Shown piece after piece: positions 13,221-24,825 of a stretch of 64,000 nt of DNA. The position numbers and the translations under genes are program-made. Below the pieces are notes generated by a model that was not told where the DNA came from, searched no databases, and saw only the letters and a list, made by a program, of their open reading frames with translations. Within the stretch, counting starts at the first letter, position 1. Each line of letters begins with the position of its first letter. Origin of the DNA: Lumnitzera littorea (taxonomy: Eukaryota > Streptophyta > Magnoliopsida > Myrtales > Combretaceae). The stretch spans positions 12,092,442 through 12,156,441 of the forward strand of contig JAMXBB010000009.1 in the NCBI GenBank assembly GCA_024138015.1, written 5' to 3'.

Positions 13221-13823
13221 TTAATAGCAAAAATATTCATTGTCACTTGTCATGGATTGCTTGAAAACTTCTAGCATCCAAATCACCATCTCATCTCTTC
13301 CTGCTCTAAGGACAAGCCTACCATCCTTAACATCAATTACTGCTCCTATTGTAGCAAAACATGGTCTTTCTAATATGAGTGGAACATCTCCATCCTCATC
13401 CATATCCAGAATTACGAAATCTACTGGGAAGATGAAATCTCGAATCTTTACCAACACATCTTCTACTATACCAATTGGAAACCTCATAGACCTGTTAGCC
13501 AATTGCAAACTCATTCTTGTAGCTTTAGGTTCACTCAAATTCAATCTTTTGAATAAGCTATATGGCATGAGATTGATGCTTTCTCCAAGGTTTGCCAAAG
13601 CTCTTTCTATTAGTAGATTACCAACAAAACATGGTATGGTAAAACTACCTAGGTCCTTAAGCTTAGTGGATAGCTTGTTTAGAATTATAGTAGAGCACTT
13701 TCCCTTAAGAATGATAATAGAAAACTCATCTAACTTCCTCTTATTGGATAACAATTCCTTACAAAACTTAGCATATTTAGGCATTTGTCCTAATGCTTTC
13801 ACTAAGGGTAGATTGATGTGCAA
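13221..13823 (-). pseudogene. Athila/Tat-like retrotransposon aspartic protease, inactive
   Basis: A 200-codon open frame matching the Gag-protease junction of plant Athila/Tat-type Ty3/gypsy elements. The N-terminal part has the typical LPLVKALGQMPKYAKF-type segment. Then come a KLKDLGSFTIPC segment and the retropepsin core (SINLMP), followed by FPVDFVILDMDEDG, a PLILERP-type flap/Leu-Gly-Arg segment and IDVKDGRL. The family motif is Asp-Leu-Gly-Ala; here it reads Asn-Leu-Gly-Glu, with the Asn codon at 13590-13592 on the plus strand, so the catalytic aspartate is absent. In family members the usual LGRP is also changed, to LERP. RT, RNase H and integrase are not seen downstream. The plus-strand frame at 13240-13950 is the antisense shadow of this one. 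Confidence 0.85.
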
Positions 13824-13959
13824 TTGTTTAAATAATTCTAAGAATTTGCTATACTACTCTTCATCCCTTGCCTTTCTTAATCAGGTTGGATATAGTAGTG
13901 ATGGCTTATATTCCTTAGTTGGGATAGGAAGCCTATTTTCTTCTAGTTAATCGATTTGT

Positions 13960-15280
13960 ACCGATTGCCTTGCCATTCAATCATCCTCACTCTCTCTTTC
14001 CTTAACTCCCTTAAGAGCTTGCAACTCTTTCCTATTCCTTAAAATCACAGCCTTAACTTGTTAATTTTAGGTTTTCCTCAATATTTCCTAAAAGAGATCT
14101 TGGAGTCCTTTTTAAAAATGCTTTTGCAATCTAACCAACTTAGTTTTCTAAGTTACAAATGGATGCACCTTAATTTCTCAAAGTTGTTTCAATGGCTTGA
14201 TGACGTACTTTAAAAGACTTAATAAATTACACTAGCATTTCTTTCAATGATCCTAGTTTATCTTGAGGAGGAGGAATTTGTTTTTGAAATCTGGGAGGTT
14301 ACATGTTCAAACCTTGTCCATTGTTATTGCTCCACTGAAAATTTAGATGGTTCCTCCAACTTAGGTTATATGTGTTGCTGAATGAATCATTACGAGGCCT
14401 GATAGGATTTCCAATGTAGTCAACTTACTCTAATTGATTTGACTTGGATGAACTTGTGAAATCAAAATCCGCTATTGCTAAAGCTTTGTTCTAACTCATC
14501 GTTATGCTGTCCAACTTCTTTGTTAACTTTTCTACCTTATGTGCTAAGGAGGAAGTAGCATCCAATTCATATTTTCCCACTAGTCTTCTCTCTTTAGCTT
14601 TTACAATTGACTACTGATAGTAGTTATTGGCCATGTCTTCAAATAACTGGATGCATTCGGTAACTTATGATTGAAGCTTCCATTAACAACTGCATTAACG
14701 AGCCGCTTAGTGGTGTAGTTCAACCCATTGTAGAAAGTTTGAACTTGATGCAATTCTGAAAGCCCATGATGAGGACATTTCTTAAGCAAATCCTTCCATC
14801 TCTCCTACGCCTCATATAATGTTTCCATCTCCAACTGTCCAAACGCAGAGATATTTGCTCTCAACTTGGTTGTTCTTGATGGCAAGAAATATTTCCTCAT
14901 AAACAACTCACCATCTCTTGCCAAGTACTAATGAAGTTTCTTGGCATAGAGTTCAGCCACTGTTTAGTATTATTTCTCAATGAAAACGAGAACAATCTTA
15001 GACTGATAGTATCCTTTGATACACCACTTATCTTGAATGTGTCATACATTTCTAGAAATTGCTATAAGTGATTGCTAGGGTCTTCTTCACTAAATCCATC
15101 AAATTGGGTTCGCTATTGAATCATCTAAATAACACTCAACTTTATCTCGAAAGTGTTCACTTGAATACGAGGCTGAGCAATGCTGGTGCTAGCCTAAATC
15201 TAAGTTGGGTTTACAATAATCTAGCATTATTCTTGGAGCCATAAGCGGATTTACTCTTAACTCATTTCTTACTTGTATTA
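13960..15280 (-). pseudogene. Degraded Athila/Tat-like Gag
   Basis: Translating the minus strand in pieces gives a recognisable plant Gag interrupted by stops and shifts. From the N-terminal side there is an FDGFSEEDPSNHL segment, MYDTFKISGVS, a LRLFSFSLRNN-type segment, then LLKKCPHHGLSELHQVQTFY (14710-14789). This is followed by a WRNHLNFQWSNNNGQ segment near 14310-14350 and an ICNLEN...IAKAF segment near 14110-14150. This order is that of the Retrotrans_gag domain and C-terminal region of Athila/Tat elements. It lies directly upstream (minus strand) of the protease at 13221-13823. The remaining open pieces are about 60 codons or shorter, so no Gag can be made. Confidence 0.8.
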
Positions 15281-15686
15281 CATTCCAATTTTCATTAAGA
15301 GATGAGTCCAAATTCAATGGCGGAACTCTTTAGATGCCATCTTCTGGATTAATGAATTGGTTCCCTAATGGTGGCTTGACATTCTCGTTTCAGTTATTCA
15401 TTCTGAATGACCTTGATGTCTCTATTCTTATCCTTAACGGTTCACATGCTCAGATGCTTACTATATGCTTGCTTTGTCAAAATACTCTCGGACTTTCTTC
15501 AAGTTACTTTTAAGTATTCTCTCGGGTTTAGGATCAAAGTCAACAAGATCAATGGTGCTGCTCCGGATCATAAACGCAAAAACTAGTAGTTTAATTCAAA
15601 TTCAGCACAACTATTTTCTTGAAAATAACAAAACAACAAAAATAAAAGACTAGATTTATAGAAAAAAAAATTATCTTGATGATGCT

Positions 15687-15706
15687 GTTCTTCAGTAACG
15701 GTGCTA
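15687..15706 (-). other. Degenerate tRNA-Asp primer binding site
   Basis: On the minus strand this reads TAGCACCGTTACTGAAGAAC. It resembles the Asp primer site usual in this group (TGGCGCCGTTGCCGGGGA) with several substitutions. It lies upstream of Gag on the same strand, where a primer site is expected, which supports the call despite the mismatches. Confidence 0.5.
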
Positions 15707-17160
15707 AAAACTTGATTGCCTTTAAATAAAGCTTACAAGTTTTACAATTTATAAGCCTATATTCTATTCTTAACTCGGTTCAATAGGCAATTATACTTAT
15801 CGTTTCTAGTATGGACGAGTATAGGGTCATCTCTAGTACAGACAAGTATAGAGTTGTCTCCACTAGGAATAGCTACAAATACCAGTACTAATTAATCTTC
15901 TTATTATCTAGCAAATCAATTTATCAAGCGATTAATTATTAAAACTCTAAATTACTGACTAAATTATACTAATCCATAAACTAATGCCAACTAATGCCAA
16001 CTAACACAATAGTTACAAGAATGATTACTAACAACACACTTAACATGTAGACTTACTTCATCACCTAGCTTGATACTATCAATATAGTTTTTGTCCTAAT
16101 ACTTATTATCTGTGGGAAATTACATGCATGTAAGTATTCCTCTCAGAATTACTTATTTCTAATCCTAATTGTGTCTATTGAAATCTTTTTCGAATTAATA
16201 ACTAACTCGAATCCCATTAATGTCATATTAATTTATCGATTCCCCTAAAGATGCAACAACTTTTCTAATAATATCTCTATCACCAAGAGTAAATTGTTAC
16301 AACCAATTAGATTTATTTAATAGAATTGTCTCTCGACTTATTCTATTGAAATCTAGCCTAAGTCAATGTCGTGCATTACACCGTACTTACATTAATTGAG
16401 TTCAATTCATCAGGAATAACAACCTTAGGAAACTACCATTCTATGCATTTGATCGTACTAAGTGGATGTAGCAAGTCTTAAAGTATTACTCACACATGAT
16501 AAAACAATAATATAAACTAACATGAATTATAATTAAACAGAAATAAAACATAGAATAAGTAAAAAGTAAAACCCCCTTTTTATTCTATTATAGAAGTCTC
16601 ACAAATACACGAACGATGAATTCTTGTTGCCTCTCTCCAGTAATTCTGGGAAAGTACAATACAACGCCTAGAAAATATATTGAAAATGGCAACACAATGG
16701 GTATAAAGATAGATGAATAGTTGTGTTGTAGGTTGGTAATGTGATGTTTTTAATGATGTTGATTAAGATGATCTAATGTAATAATTCCTTTTGTCTAGAA
16801 ATTACGATATATTTATATTCTTCTCATCAAAAGAGCTTGAAATACACCACTTCAAGGCATAACTTGGTATCAAAACCTATTGCAAGCACTGATTCGTGTG
16901 TAAAAGTTAAAAAAGAACAATCATGCCCGCTCATGTCATGCCTGTAACATGGGGTATGATAATCTTAGACAATAGAAATCTTCACCAATTACGACTATAG
17001 TGATAGACTAGAACTTCTTATCAAACATATTCATCTCCTCATGTTCGTGATCAAGGGAGTAATCACCCTCCAGATAGCCAATCACAGTATGACTAATAGG
17101 GGGATCACAATAACTCCCTTAATCACGCCCGTGATGGAGGGCATGATTAGTGTTGGATAT
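15707..17160 (-). mobile_element. Possible 5' LTR of the Athila-like remnant
   Basis: Non-coding DNA beyond the primer site on the minus strand, where the 5' LTR should be. It contains a direct-repeat-like pair GGACGAGTATAGGGTCATCT and GACAAGTATAGAGTTGTCT near 15813-15862 and a GC-richer block near 17010-17155. I could not define TG/CA ends or a target duplication, so the right edge is a guess based on the change in composition. Confidence 0.3.
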
Positions 17161-17714
17161 TCAAATATTTCCTTATTGTAGTAGTGATTGAACATATTTT
17201 GGTTTTCCTTCAAAGTTTTCCTCTATTTGTAGCCATGATTGTCTTAAATTGCATTGTTTTTGTATAAACTTCATCTCCTTACTCTTGAATGATTTGATAT
17301 CAATATATTACACAATTAAGTACCAAAAACTTTAGAATTGAACACAATTATGAATAATTTATACCTAAATATGTCTCGAAAGTATAAAGTAATTTGCTTT
17401 TATCACTTACTTTTTTTTTATCAAATTAAACTTTTCATATACTATATTTTGAGAAATTGGCTTTATCAAGTTCCTTCTTCTAACTTTTTTAACCTTGTCG
17501 TGAAGTTTGAACTAAAATAAATAACGTTACTTGATTCCCTAAATTTACGGGCTTGGAACCCTAGAGCATTACATAGGTGGTTTCTTTTGAATTCATATTG
17601 AAAAAGGTTAACTACTTTATCCATGCTTAATGTGTGTAATTTATGTAATATTTTTTTTTAATTTTCATGTATTTTATAATTTTCTTTATAATGCTATATA
17701 ATAAGATATTTTAT
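17161..17714. other. AT-rich DNA, no gene seen
   Basis: No recognisable domain or element. The 60-codon frame at 17338-17520 has no family features. Confidence 0.45.
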
Positions 17715-18440
17715 TGAGAGTAAATTGTAGTATGATCTCTTGGAGACAATTAATAAAATATAGAGATATCTTGAATATTTTTTTTAAAAAAGTATGCACA
17801 CTTACATCTATGCCTCTTCAAAAGTGTTAGCATCATAATATTTTAGGAAAAAATATAAATAACCCCCATAAATTTTAACCAATGCACGGATTTACTCATT
17901 AAGCTTTCAAATACTTCAAATCATTCCCTTAAATATTGATAAATTTGTAAATAATCTCTATAGGTTGTAAATATCTCCCATAAACTTTGATATTAGTATA
18001 GAAATACACACTTAAATTTGTCAAAATATACTTTAAAATCTCTTAAATTTTAACCATAGCATAACCTTTTCAATTAGAAGTGGAAATACCTTTTATGTTA
18101 GTAATTTATTAAAACTTTGGCTGTGATTTGCAACACTTGAAGGTTTATCAAGTAAATTTATATCTATGTCAATGTTTTAGGGGTTATATACAATTTCTCC
18201 TAATATTTTTCATCTAATATAATATCAAGTCAATCTTTTAATGCAATAATAATTACGTCAATATCAATGAATTGTAGTAATTGTTAAAATGTCAAATGAA
18301 TTAAAAGAAATAAAAATTAGTTAATAAATATGTGTAAATGTTGGTTATACAAAAGGTTGATTTGGTATCAAATTTGTAGGAGAAATTTTTTATGGTGTTT
18401 ATATCTTTCAATGGGTGTAAGTGAGTTAACTTTTTTTTTT
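17715..18440. repeat. Repeat R2, occupied copy
   Basis: The outer parts (17715-17844 and 18201-18440) match 20400-20745 in order: GAGTAAATT, ATAGAGATAT-TT, TTAGCATCAT, then TTGTTAAAATGTCAAATGAA, GAGAAATTTT-TATGG and a GTATAAGTG-like end. The middle is a MITE (17845-18200) that is absent from the second copy. Confidence 0.65.
17845..18200. mobile_element. Fold-back MITE with 9-bp target duplication (Mutator-like)
   Basis: A 356-bp element. Its left end (AGGAAAAAATATAAATAACC) and its right end read on the minus strand (GGAGAAATTGTATATAACCC) are imperfect inverted repeats, and the similarity continues for about 100 bp into each arm. Both sides carry TAATATTTT (17836-17844 and 18201-18209). The related copy at 20400-20745 lacks the insert. 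A 9-bp duplication with long terminal repeats is typical of Mutator-type MITEs. There is no coding capacity. Confidence 0.7.
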
Positions 18441-18561
18441 CTTTTGGGTAAATTATGTTGACTTTCCCTATAAACTTTGGTAATTGTGTAAGCACCCTTC
18501 ACTTTCAAAATTGAGTACTTATACCATTAAAATAGATATAGAACCCACATTACTTATTTAG

Positions 18562-18593
<32 letters not shown>

Positions 18594-20399
18594 GATTTAT
18601 TATGTGTATATATTAATAATATATATTTATATTAGATTTATATATTATAATTAATATTACTATATTGCAAAACTTAATTTATAATGTACTCATAGTTATA
18701 GTATATAATTTTGAAATGATTGCTTTGTCATATATATCAAAGCATATGTGTTTCGCATTTAATACTTGCTCATATTTTATTCTTTTCATGTAAATAGCAC
18801 TATAAAGGGTGTCTATAACTTGTTTTTCTACATGAGATTTATATATTAATTATAAAACATAAATTTATATGATATTTTACATGGTGTTGCTATTTGTCAT
18901 AAAAATAAGTATCTTAAACATGAAGTGCTCGTCAAACTCGTAATTCCGTACTTCTGCTTTAAAAATGAAGTACACTGTCCAAACAAAGTTCTGGTCGAGC
19001 TTTCAAAGTTGATCGAAAAACATAGCATTTGTCAATATAGCATAATGGTATAGATTCAAACGACATGTTTTGACAATATACATTATCTAAGCTTCTTAAA
19101 CCTTTGCAGTTTAAGATTTTTCGGATTTCTTTGCAAATAGATAAGCTAACATTTGATTGCTAAAACCACAAACATAAAATGGTATGCAGATGATAATTTC
19201 GCCAATGAGACCAAATTCGACAAGTGTTAAGTAGCGAATTAAGTGTCAAACTAATTTCACCAAATGATAATTTTTGGTGAATAAAAGTCGTTAGTTTGGT
19301 CTGACAGTGAGATTTTTAGTCGCGACCATCTTTAGAGAAATATTTTTGACAATAAGGCTTTCACCGGTGAAAAAAAGCTTATTATTGAATTTTTTTTTCT
19401 TGCATGTATAGGAACTTATTTTTATAGTGATACAAGATATGTAGTCAATAACATATTAATACTAGTTAAAAAATTTTAATCAAATGGTTAAAATGGATAT
19501 AGTAGTATTTGTTAACTTGATGATTAATATTTTTAATCTTAGATATTACAAAGAGAATTTGTGGATGAGCAAGTTACCTCATATAGCATGAACTTGCTTA
19601 TTAACTAATTACTGTAACTAAACAAATATTTAAAATAACATATATATACTATGATGGAAAAGAGCGAGCCATGTGAATCAACGAGATACACATTGGAATA
19701 TGAGAATAAAACAACTCAAGCATCAACGTTATACGTAGGAACATCATGTTTTTTTATGAAAAAAAGTCTTACTACAAAAGATATGCTCTATAAAAATCTA
19801 TAAAATAATTAGAAATACATTTCTAAATTATTTTTCAGTCGTAGATAAAATTTTAAGCTTCTAAATTATGACTTCACTATTCTAGAACTTTTAAAAACAT
19901 GTAAATTAAATTGAAACTGTTACTAGAATCCTTACAGGCACCATAATAAACAGAAACAATTTTGAAAGTTTAGATCTGTATTCACGGCTCGCAAATAGTT
20001 GCAATTTGCAAAATTCTAAAGCTATACTAGTACAAAAACAAAGAGGGAAAATATGAGGCTTTCTCCAACGGTGGAAGAAATATTGAAGCCCAACCAACGA
20101 CCATGGATTGCAGGAGAAAGAATAGGGGAATAAGAATTTAGCTTTCTACAATTGCAAGCAAATAAGAAAACAATAGATTCCTAGAGTGAAGCCGCAATAA
20201 AGAGATACCTTGAGTCTATGTATCATATTATGTTTTTGCCTTTGGAGGTGTTTCTAACCTTAGGTGCATAAAAAGGGCAGTTTCCAAGCTGGGCTCTCCA
20301 GGTCATGTGTTGTCTTGTCTCACAGTCACACCACATTTCGAAAAATAATACACACCTAAATCATCATCATACTCTCAAACTTATCTTTTATCATAATAT
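18441..20399. other. Intergenic DNA with a (TA)n tract; one unexplained minus-strand patch
   Basis: Contains (TA)n at 18569-18593 and a stretch at 19190-19390 with CACCAAATGATAATTTTTGG and ACCGGTGAAA that reads like short transposon sequence. At 19906-20330 base composition is more gene-like: a 63-codon minus-strand frame ends at 19906, and an AAGGTATC donor-like site lies just upstream of it near 20210. I do not recognise the encoded sequence and do not call a gene. Confidence 0.4.
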
Positions 20400-20745
20400 T
20401 TTTTTCAGAGTAAATTATAATGATATGGTTTGAAAATTGTCAACATTATAGAGATATTTTCAATATTAAAGCATAGCATATTTATTTCTTAAAAATATTG
20501 GCATCATGGAATTTTTCCCTCAATACAATATAATTATATCGATATATGATTATATTTTCTATTTTAGACCAATTAATCACCAAAGTCAAATTATATTGAT
20601 TGCTAAAATGTCAAATTAATTAAGGAAAAACCAAAATCCATTGAATGAATAATCTCAACAAGTAATTTTATGCAACAAACTGCAAGAGATTTTATGGTTG
20701 TGATCTTCAAAGGTATAAGTGCATTACCTTTTATGTTTATCGTTT
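20400..20745. repeat. Repeat R2, unoccupied copy
   Basis: Same family and orientation as the R2 sequence at 17715-18440. It runs straight through the position where that copy carries the 356-bp MITE, so it serves as an approximate empty site. Confidence 0.65.
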
Positions 20746-21059
20746 CTGTTTAATTTTGATAATTTTCATGAGTGCTACAATAATTTATCCTTTTTTTTTA
20801 GCTCGTGGCATCTTTTTATAATAGTTTATTGTTTAATTTTTTTTTATTGAAGCACCACTATAAATAGATTATACTTGGAAATTTAACCTTGAGGCACCAA
20901 AGGTAACTTTCTCAACTCATATATATATATGTATATATACATATTTTATAGAAGTCATATGAATATGGTGAAAGAATTGCAAATTAAAGTGACATTTTAT
21001 TTAAGAAATTTTCAGACTTAATCTTTTCTTGTAGAAGCTAGTTATTTTGATTATTTGTT
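20746..21059. other. AT-rich DNA, no gene seen
   Basis: Only AT-rich sequence with a short palindromic TATATATATGTATATATACA near 20920. No coding region or bounded element. Confidence 0.4.
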
Positions 21060-21610
21060 ATAAAAAAAATAGAATATATTAAAATTTATCTATAATAATT
21101 ATAGAAATTTATATACATATATATATTAAAATATATTTTTAAATAAATTAACAAAATTAAAATAAAATAAAATAAATTATTTTTTAACCACCTTAAGGTT
21201 ATGGGGTGGCTAGCAACACCAAATGCCCTAGCCCTAAGATGGCTAGAAAATGGCCAAATCTCATGGCTGCTTAGAATTTAAAAAGAACAAAAAAAGAAGC
21301 AAAATCTATAGGTGGCCACCTATAGCTATTAGTGGATAGCAAGTCCTACTTTTTAAAGTAAGTCCCTACGGTTGTTGAGATTTGGCTGTTTTTTTTTTTC
21401 ACTCCCTAAGGGTGTTTGGTGGCCACTTGTAGGGGATTGTGACCCCTTCCTCCTCCTGAGTAGTCATCAGCCATTCACTGGTTTTAGAGTGGTTGGAAAA
21501 TAATTTTTTTTATATTTTAAAATTTATATTAATTTATTTTACATTAAATATTAATAAGATAAATATATATTACTAAATAATATATATACTATTTTAATTT
21601 TTTAATTTTT
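21060..21610. mobile_element. Fold-back element with central 20-bp palindrome
   Basis: AT-rich outer arms lead into AATTATTTTTTAACCACC on the left. The right side, read on the minus strand, is AATTATTTTCCAACCACT. The inner part is rich in GGTGGC/GCCACC words and holds CTATAGGTGGCCACCTATAG (21306-21325), a perfect palindrome. There is no open frame. It resembles plant elements with GGGTGGCC-type arms, but I could not fix its ends or target duplication. It ends about 240 bp before the DUF4220 pseudogene. Confidence 0.5.
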
Positions 21611-23519
21611 TATTATTTTTTGTATTTCTTATTATTTTTATAATATTTTAGTTATATAGTACATATTATTATTTTATTTAATTCAATTAATTATTTGGAT
21701 AAATCAAAATTTTCCACGTGTTTATAATTAACATCAAAACTAACGGAGACCAATAAGTTATTACTATCCTAAACATGCTCACCGGATCTCGACGTTTTCA
21801 TTATTTGCAGGATAGTTGTTTGGTTTTGGTCAATCGAGGTGAGACAAATGTGGCATATAATCCCCGACAGTTTTCGAACACAATGGAAGGATTGGGAGGT
21901 TCGGTTCCTAGTACTCTTTAGTCTTCTTTTGCAAATGATTCTTCTCCCAGTTGGTACTCGCCGGAAGGCCACACCAGTAGGAAGGATACATTTCCTAGTA
22001 TGGACTGCTTATTTGACAACTGAATCCATACCAATCATGACCCTTGGTGTCATTTCAAATTGGCTCTCCAACTTGAAGAATCAGAGCTCAACGGGTGCCA
22101 TAGCGCGACAATAAGAGCTCATCGCTTTATGGGCACCCGTAGTTTTAGTACACCTAGGAGGACCGGACTCCATCACTGCCTATTCCTTGGAAGACAATGA
22201 GCTGTGGTTAAGGTATTTGGCTACGGTTTGTGTCCAAGTTGGATGGACGTGTTACATTGACTTCTTGGCATTATCAAGCTCCCCGCTTTCCTATCTCGCA
22301 ATCGCGATCATCCTAGTTGGGATCCTTAAGAATATCGAAAGGATAGTTTCACTGCGTCATGCTAGCAAGGATGAATTTCGCGACTCGCTGATCTCCCCTC
22401 CTCGATCCAGCCTATTGTATCCAAGATTATCTGAGAGCTTTAGCCTGAGAAAGGAAGAAGGAGGAATAGTCACGCTAGATAGTATCCCTGAGAACCAAGC
22501 TCCAGTGGCTCTGTCCCTTTCCAAATACCACAACCTGGAGAAGCATCAAGACCGAAACGTCTTTGTCGCTGATCACTTGCTCAAATTTTTCGAGTCCCTG
22601 TTTGCTGATCTCTTTATCAATCACAAGGCACTAGAGATGATCAAAACCTTGTTCGCCAGGCAGATGACCTCTGAAAACGCATTTAAAATCATCGACATCG
22701 AATTGAATTTGATGTTTGAATCCCTATACACAAAGGCGGGTACGATTTATAGAACTTGGGGTACTATCAGTAAGACTATTACATTCGTTTTAACCCTGGG
22801 AGTGCTATTAGCATTTTGCATGGTTGATAAACGAGTATACGAATTAAAGCTTGATGTCTCCATCACATTCATCGTCATCCTTGGTCTTTTATTAAGTGAG
22901 ATACATTCCATAATCAGAATCATCTCCTCGGATCACATGTATGCTTTTTTCATAGGGAGGGAATCGAGTCTCGGGTATCCGTTAGTATCGTGCATACAAT
23001 CGAACCGTTTTCTCTGGTGGTTTGGATTTACCACGGAAGGTCGTCGTTGGTCAGGAAGTTTGAGCCAATTCAATCTTCTTTGTCTCGCAGTCATCAAACC
23101 CTACAGAATATTTTCATTTAATCCATGGATAAAGAAGCAACACCTGAAGATGAGGCAGTATTTTTCCATCACTTATCAACCGTTGCTTGACGGTTTGAGG
23201 ATATGGATTCATATGGATTTGAAGGAGAAAGTTGATGATGAGCATCATTCGACAAATGATGGGTCGTGGTTTCCAGGTTTTGGGGCAGCGAAAAGACTAA
23301 GTGTGTCGAACTATGATGAATTGAAGTGGAGTACTGAGATGGAATTTTCCCAAAGTATCTTAATTTGGCATATTGCGACCGAGCTTTTATACAATGAGGA
23401 CACAGTCTCGGGATCTTTCAATGAAAATGGAGATTTGCGGATGAAGCGTGAGATGAGCAGGACTCTCTCAAACTATCTCATCTATTTGCTTGTCCATAAA
23501 CCAGCTATGTTGCCCATTG

Positions 23520-23652
23520 GTATGATCGATCATTCTTAAAGTTTCATCATCGATATTATTATATATATACTCCGTTGGACTTAACATTATCAAAATAGCA
23601 ATAATTGCAAATAATAGTCCTATCGACTAACAAAGCATTAGTACATACTATG

Positions 23653-23689
<37 letters not shown>

Positions 23690-24332
23690 TAGATATATAA
23701 GTGTGTGAATACTCATAAAAGTTTAATATATGTAGTATGTGCAAACTAGAGATGGTAGCTATTTTGAATACTATCCATTTTGCTACCATGTTGGTATTTG
23801 CATGCTAGATATACAATGACATGGTGTATACTACTTAACAATTCTTTATTTGTGAAATTGTAAATAATTTTCTTAAACTTTAACCTAGATGTGAACTTAA
23901 TCCTAAAATTTTTAAATACTGCAGATCACCTTCTTAAACTTTGATAAATCTACAACATAAAAGATAAGTCCATTATTTTTTATTAAAGAAAGTCATATTA
24001 TGCTGAAAGTTATTAACGAGTTTTAAAGTATATTCTGATAAGTTCGTGAGATATTTTTATACTAAAATCAAAATTTAAAGAGGTTATTTGTAACTTATTG
24101 GGTTTTTTTACCAATTTATTAAAGTTTAATGGAATGATTTATAATAATTTGAAAGTTTATGAAGTAAATCAATGACTATATTAAAATTTAGAAAAGCTAT
24201 TTGTATTTGATATTCTTTTTCTTAGTCAACACAAATGTAGGACCTAATAACTATTTGTGCAGTGTAAATAAATCTGAGAAACTCTCAAGTATAACTATCA
24301 ATTTGTCATAACCATATATGTATATATGTATG

Positions 24333-24369
<37 letters not shown>

Positions 24370-24825
24370 TGGATGGATGGATACTTATGCTCAAACTTTC
24401 TATAAAGTCAAAGACAAACTTTTGCTAGTTTAAGGGTTTATTTACATTGATTAATAATTTTGAAGATATATTTGCAATTTAACCATATCACTTCTTATTT
24501 TGTACAAGTAGAATTCATTGATGTTTTATGTAGTCCATTTCTCGTTTGATCCTAGGGTGAATTCTCATATTGATGAAACATTTATTTGAATGCAAAATAC
24601 TTGACTGTTATCGTAATTCATAGGGTGATTATCACGCAAATTTAGAAGAAAAATTGGACTATTCACAAGATCAAAATTTCCAAATCGACATAATTTTCAG
24701 CTAATTGCAGTGTTATCTCCTTAATTATTTATTCACTTTGTGGGGCAAAACTGTGAATAATGTTGCTCTTGTTAGCTCTAAGCACTAATTACAGTGACTT
24801 GAAATGTTTGATCCAACAAGAGCAG
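23520..24825 (+). other. Probable intron of the DUF4220/DUF594 pseudogene
   Basis: The frame before it ends in MLPI plus one base, and a GTATGA donor follows at 23520. The acceptor AAGAGCAG ends at 24825. Splicing keeps the frame and restores the family order: MLP, a Gly-x-Gly step, a short acidic/aromatic stretch and EAEKFY. Reading through instead gives a stop at 23537. The polypyrimidine tract is weak. Inside are (TA)n at 23655-23687 and 24337-24367 and a fold-back MITE. Most relatives I know of are intronless here, so a decayed insertion is the alternative. Confidence 0.55.
23850..24211. mobile_element. Fold-back MITE inside the intron
   Basis: Arms of about 100 bp are imperfect inverted repeats (left TTCTTAAACTTTAACC, right read on the minus strand TTTTCTAAATTTTAATAT). 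The right half on the minus strand matches the MITE at 17845-18200 over AATCATTCC-TTAAA, AGTATA-AAATA and AATATACTTTAAAA, so the two belong to one family. ATTCTTTAT at 23841-23849 and ATTCTTTTT at 24212-24220 are a possible 9-bp target duplication with one mismatch. Confidence 0.6.

Noticed and set aside
13240..13950. 236-codon plus-strand frame
   Set aside because: It is antisense to the protease frame at 13221-13823, which has clear family motifs.
21839..21847. GTG as start of the DUF4220 frame
   Set aside because: A GTG start is unlikely in a plant nuclear gene; the first ATG is at 21848.
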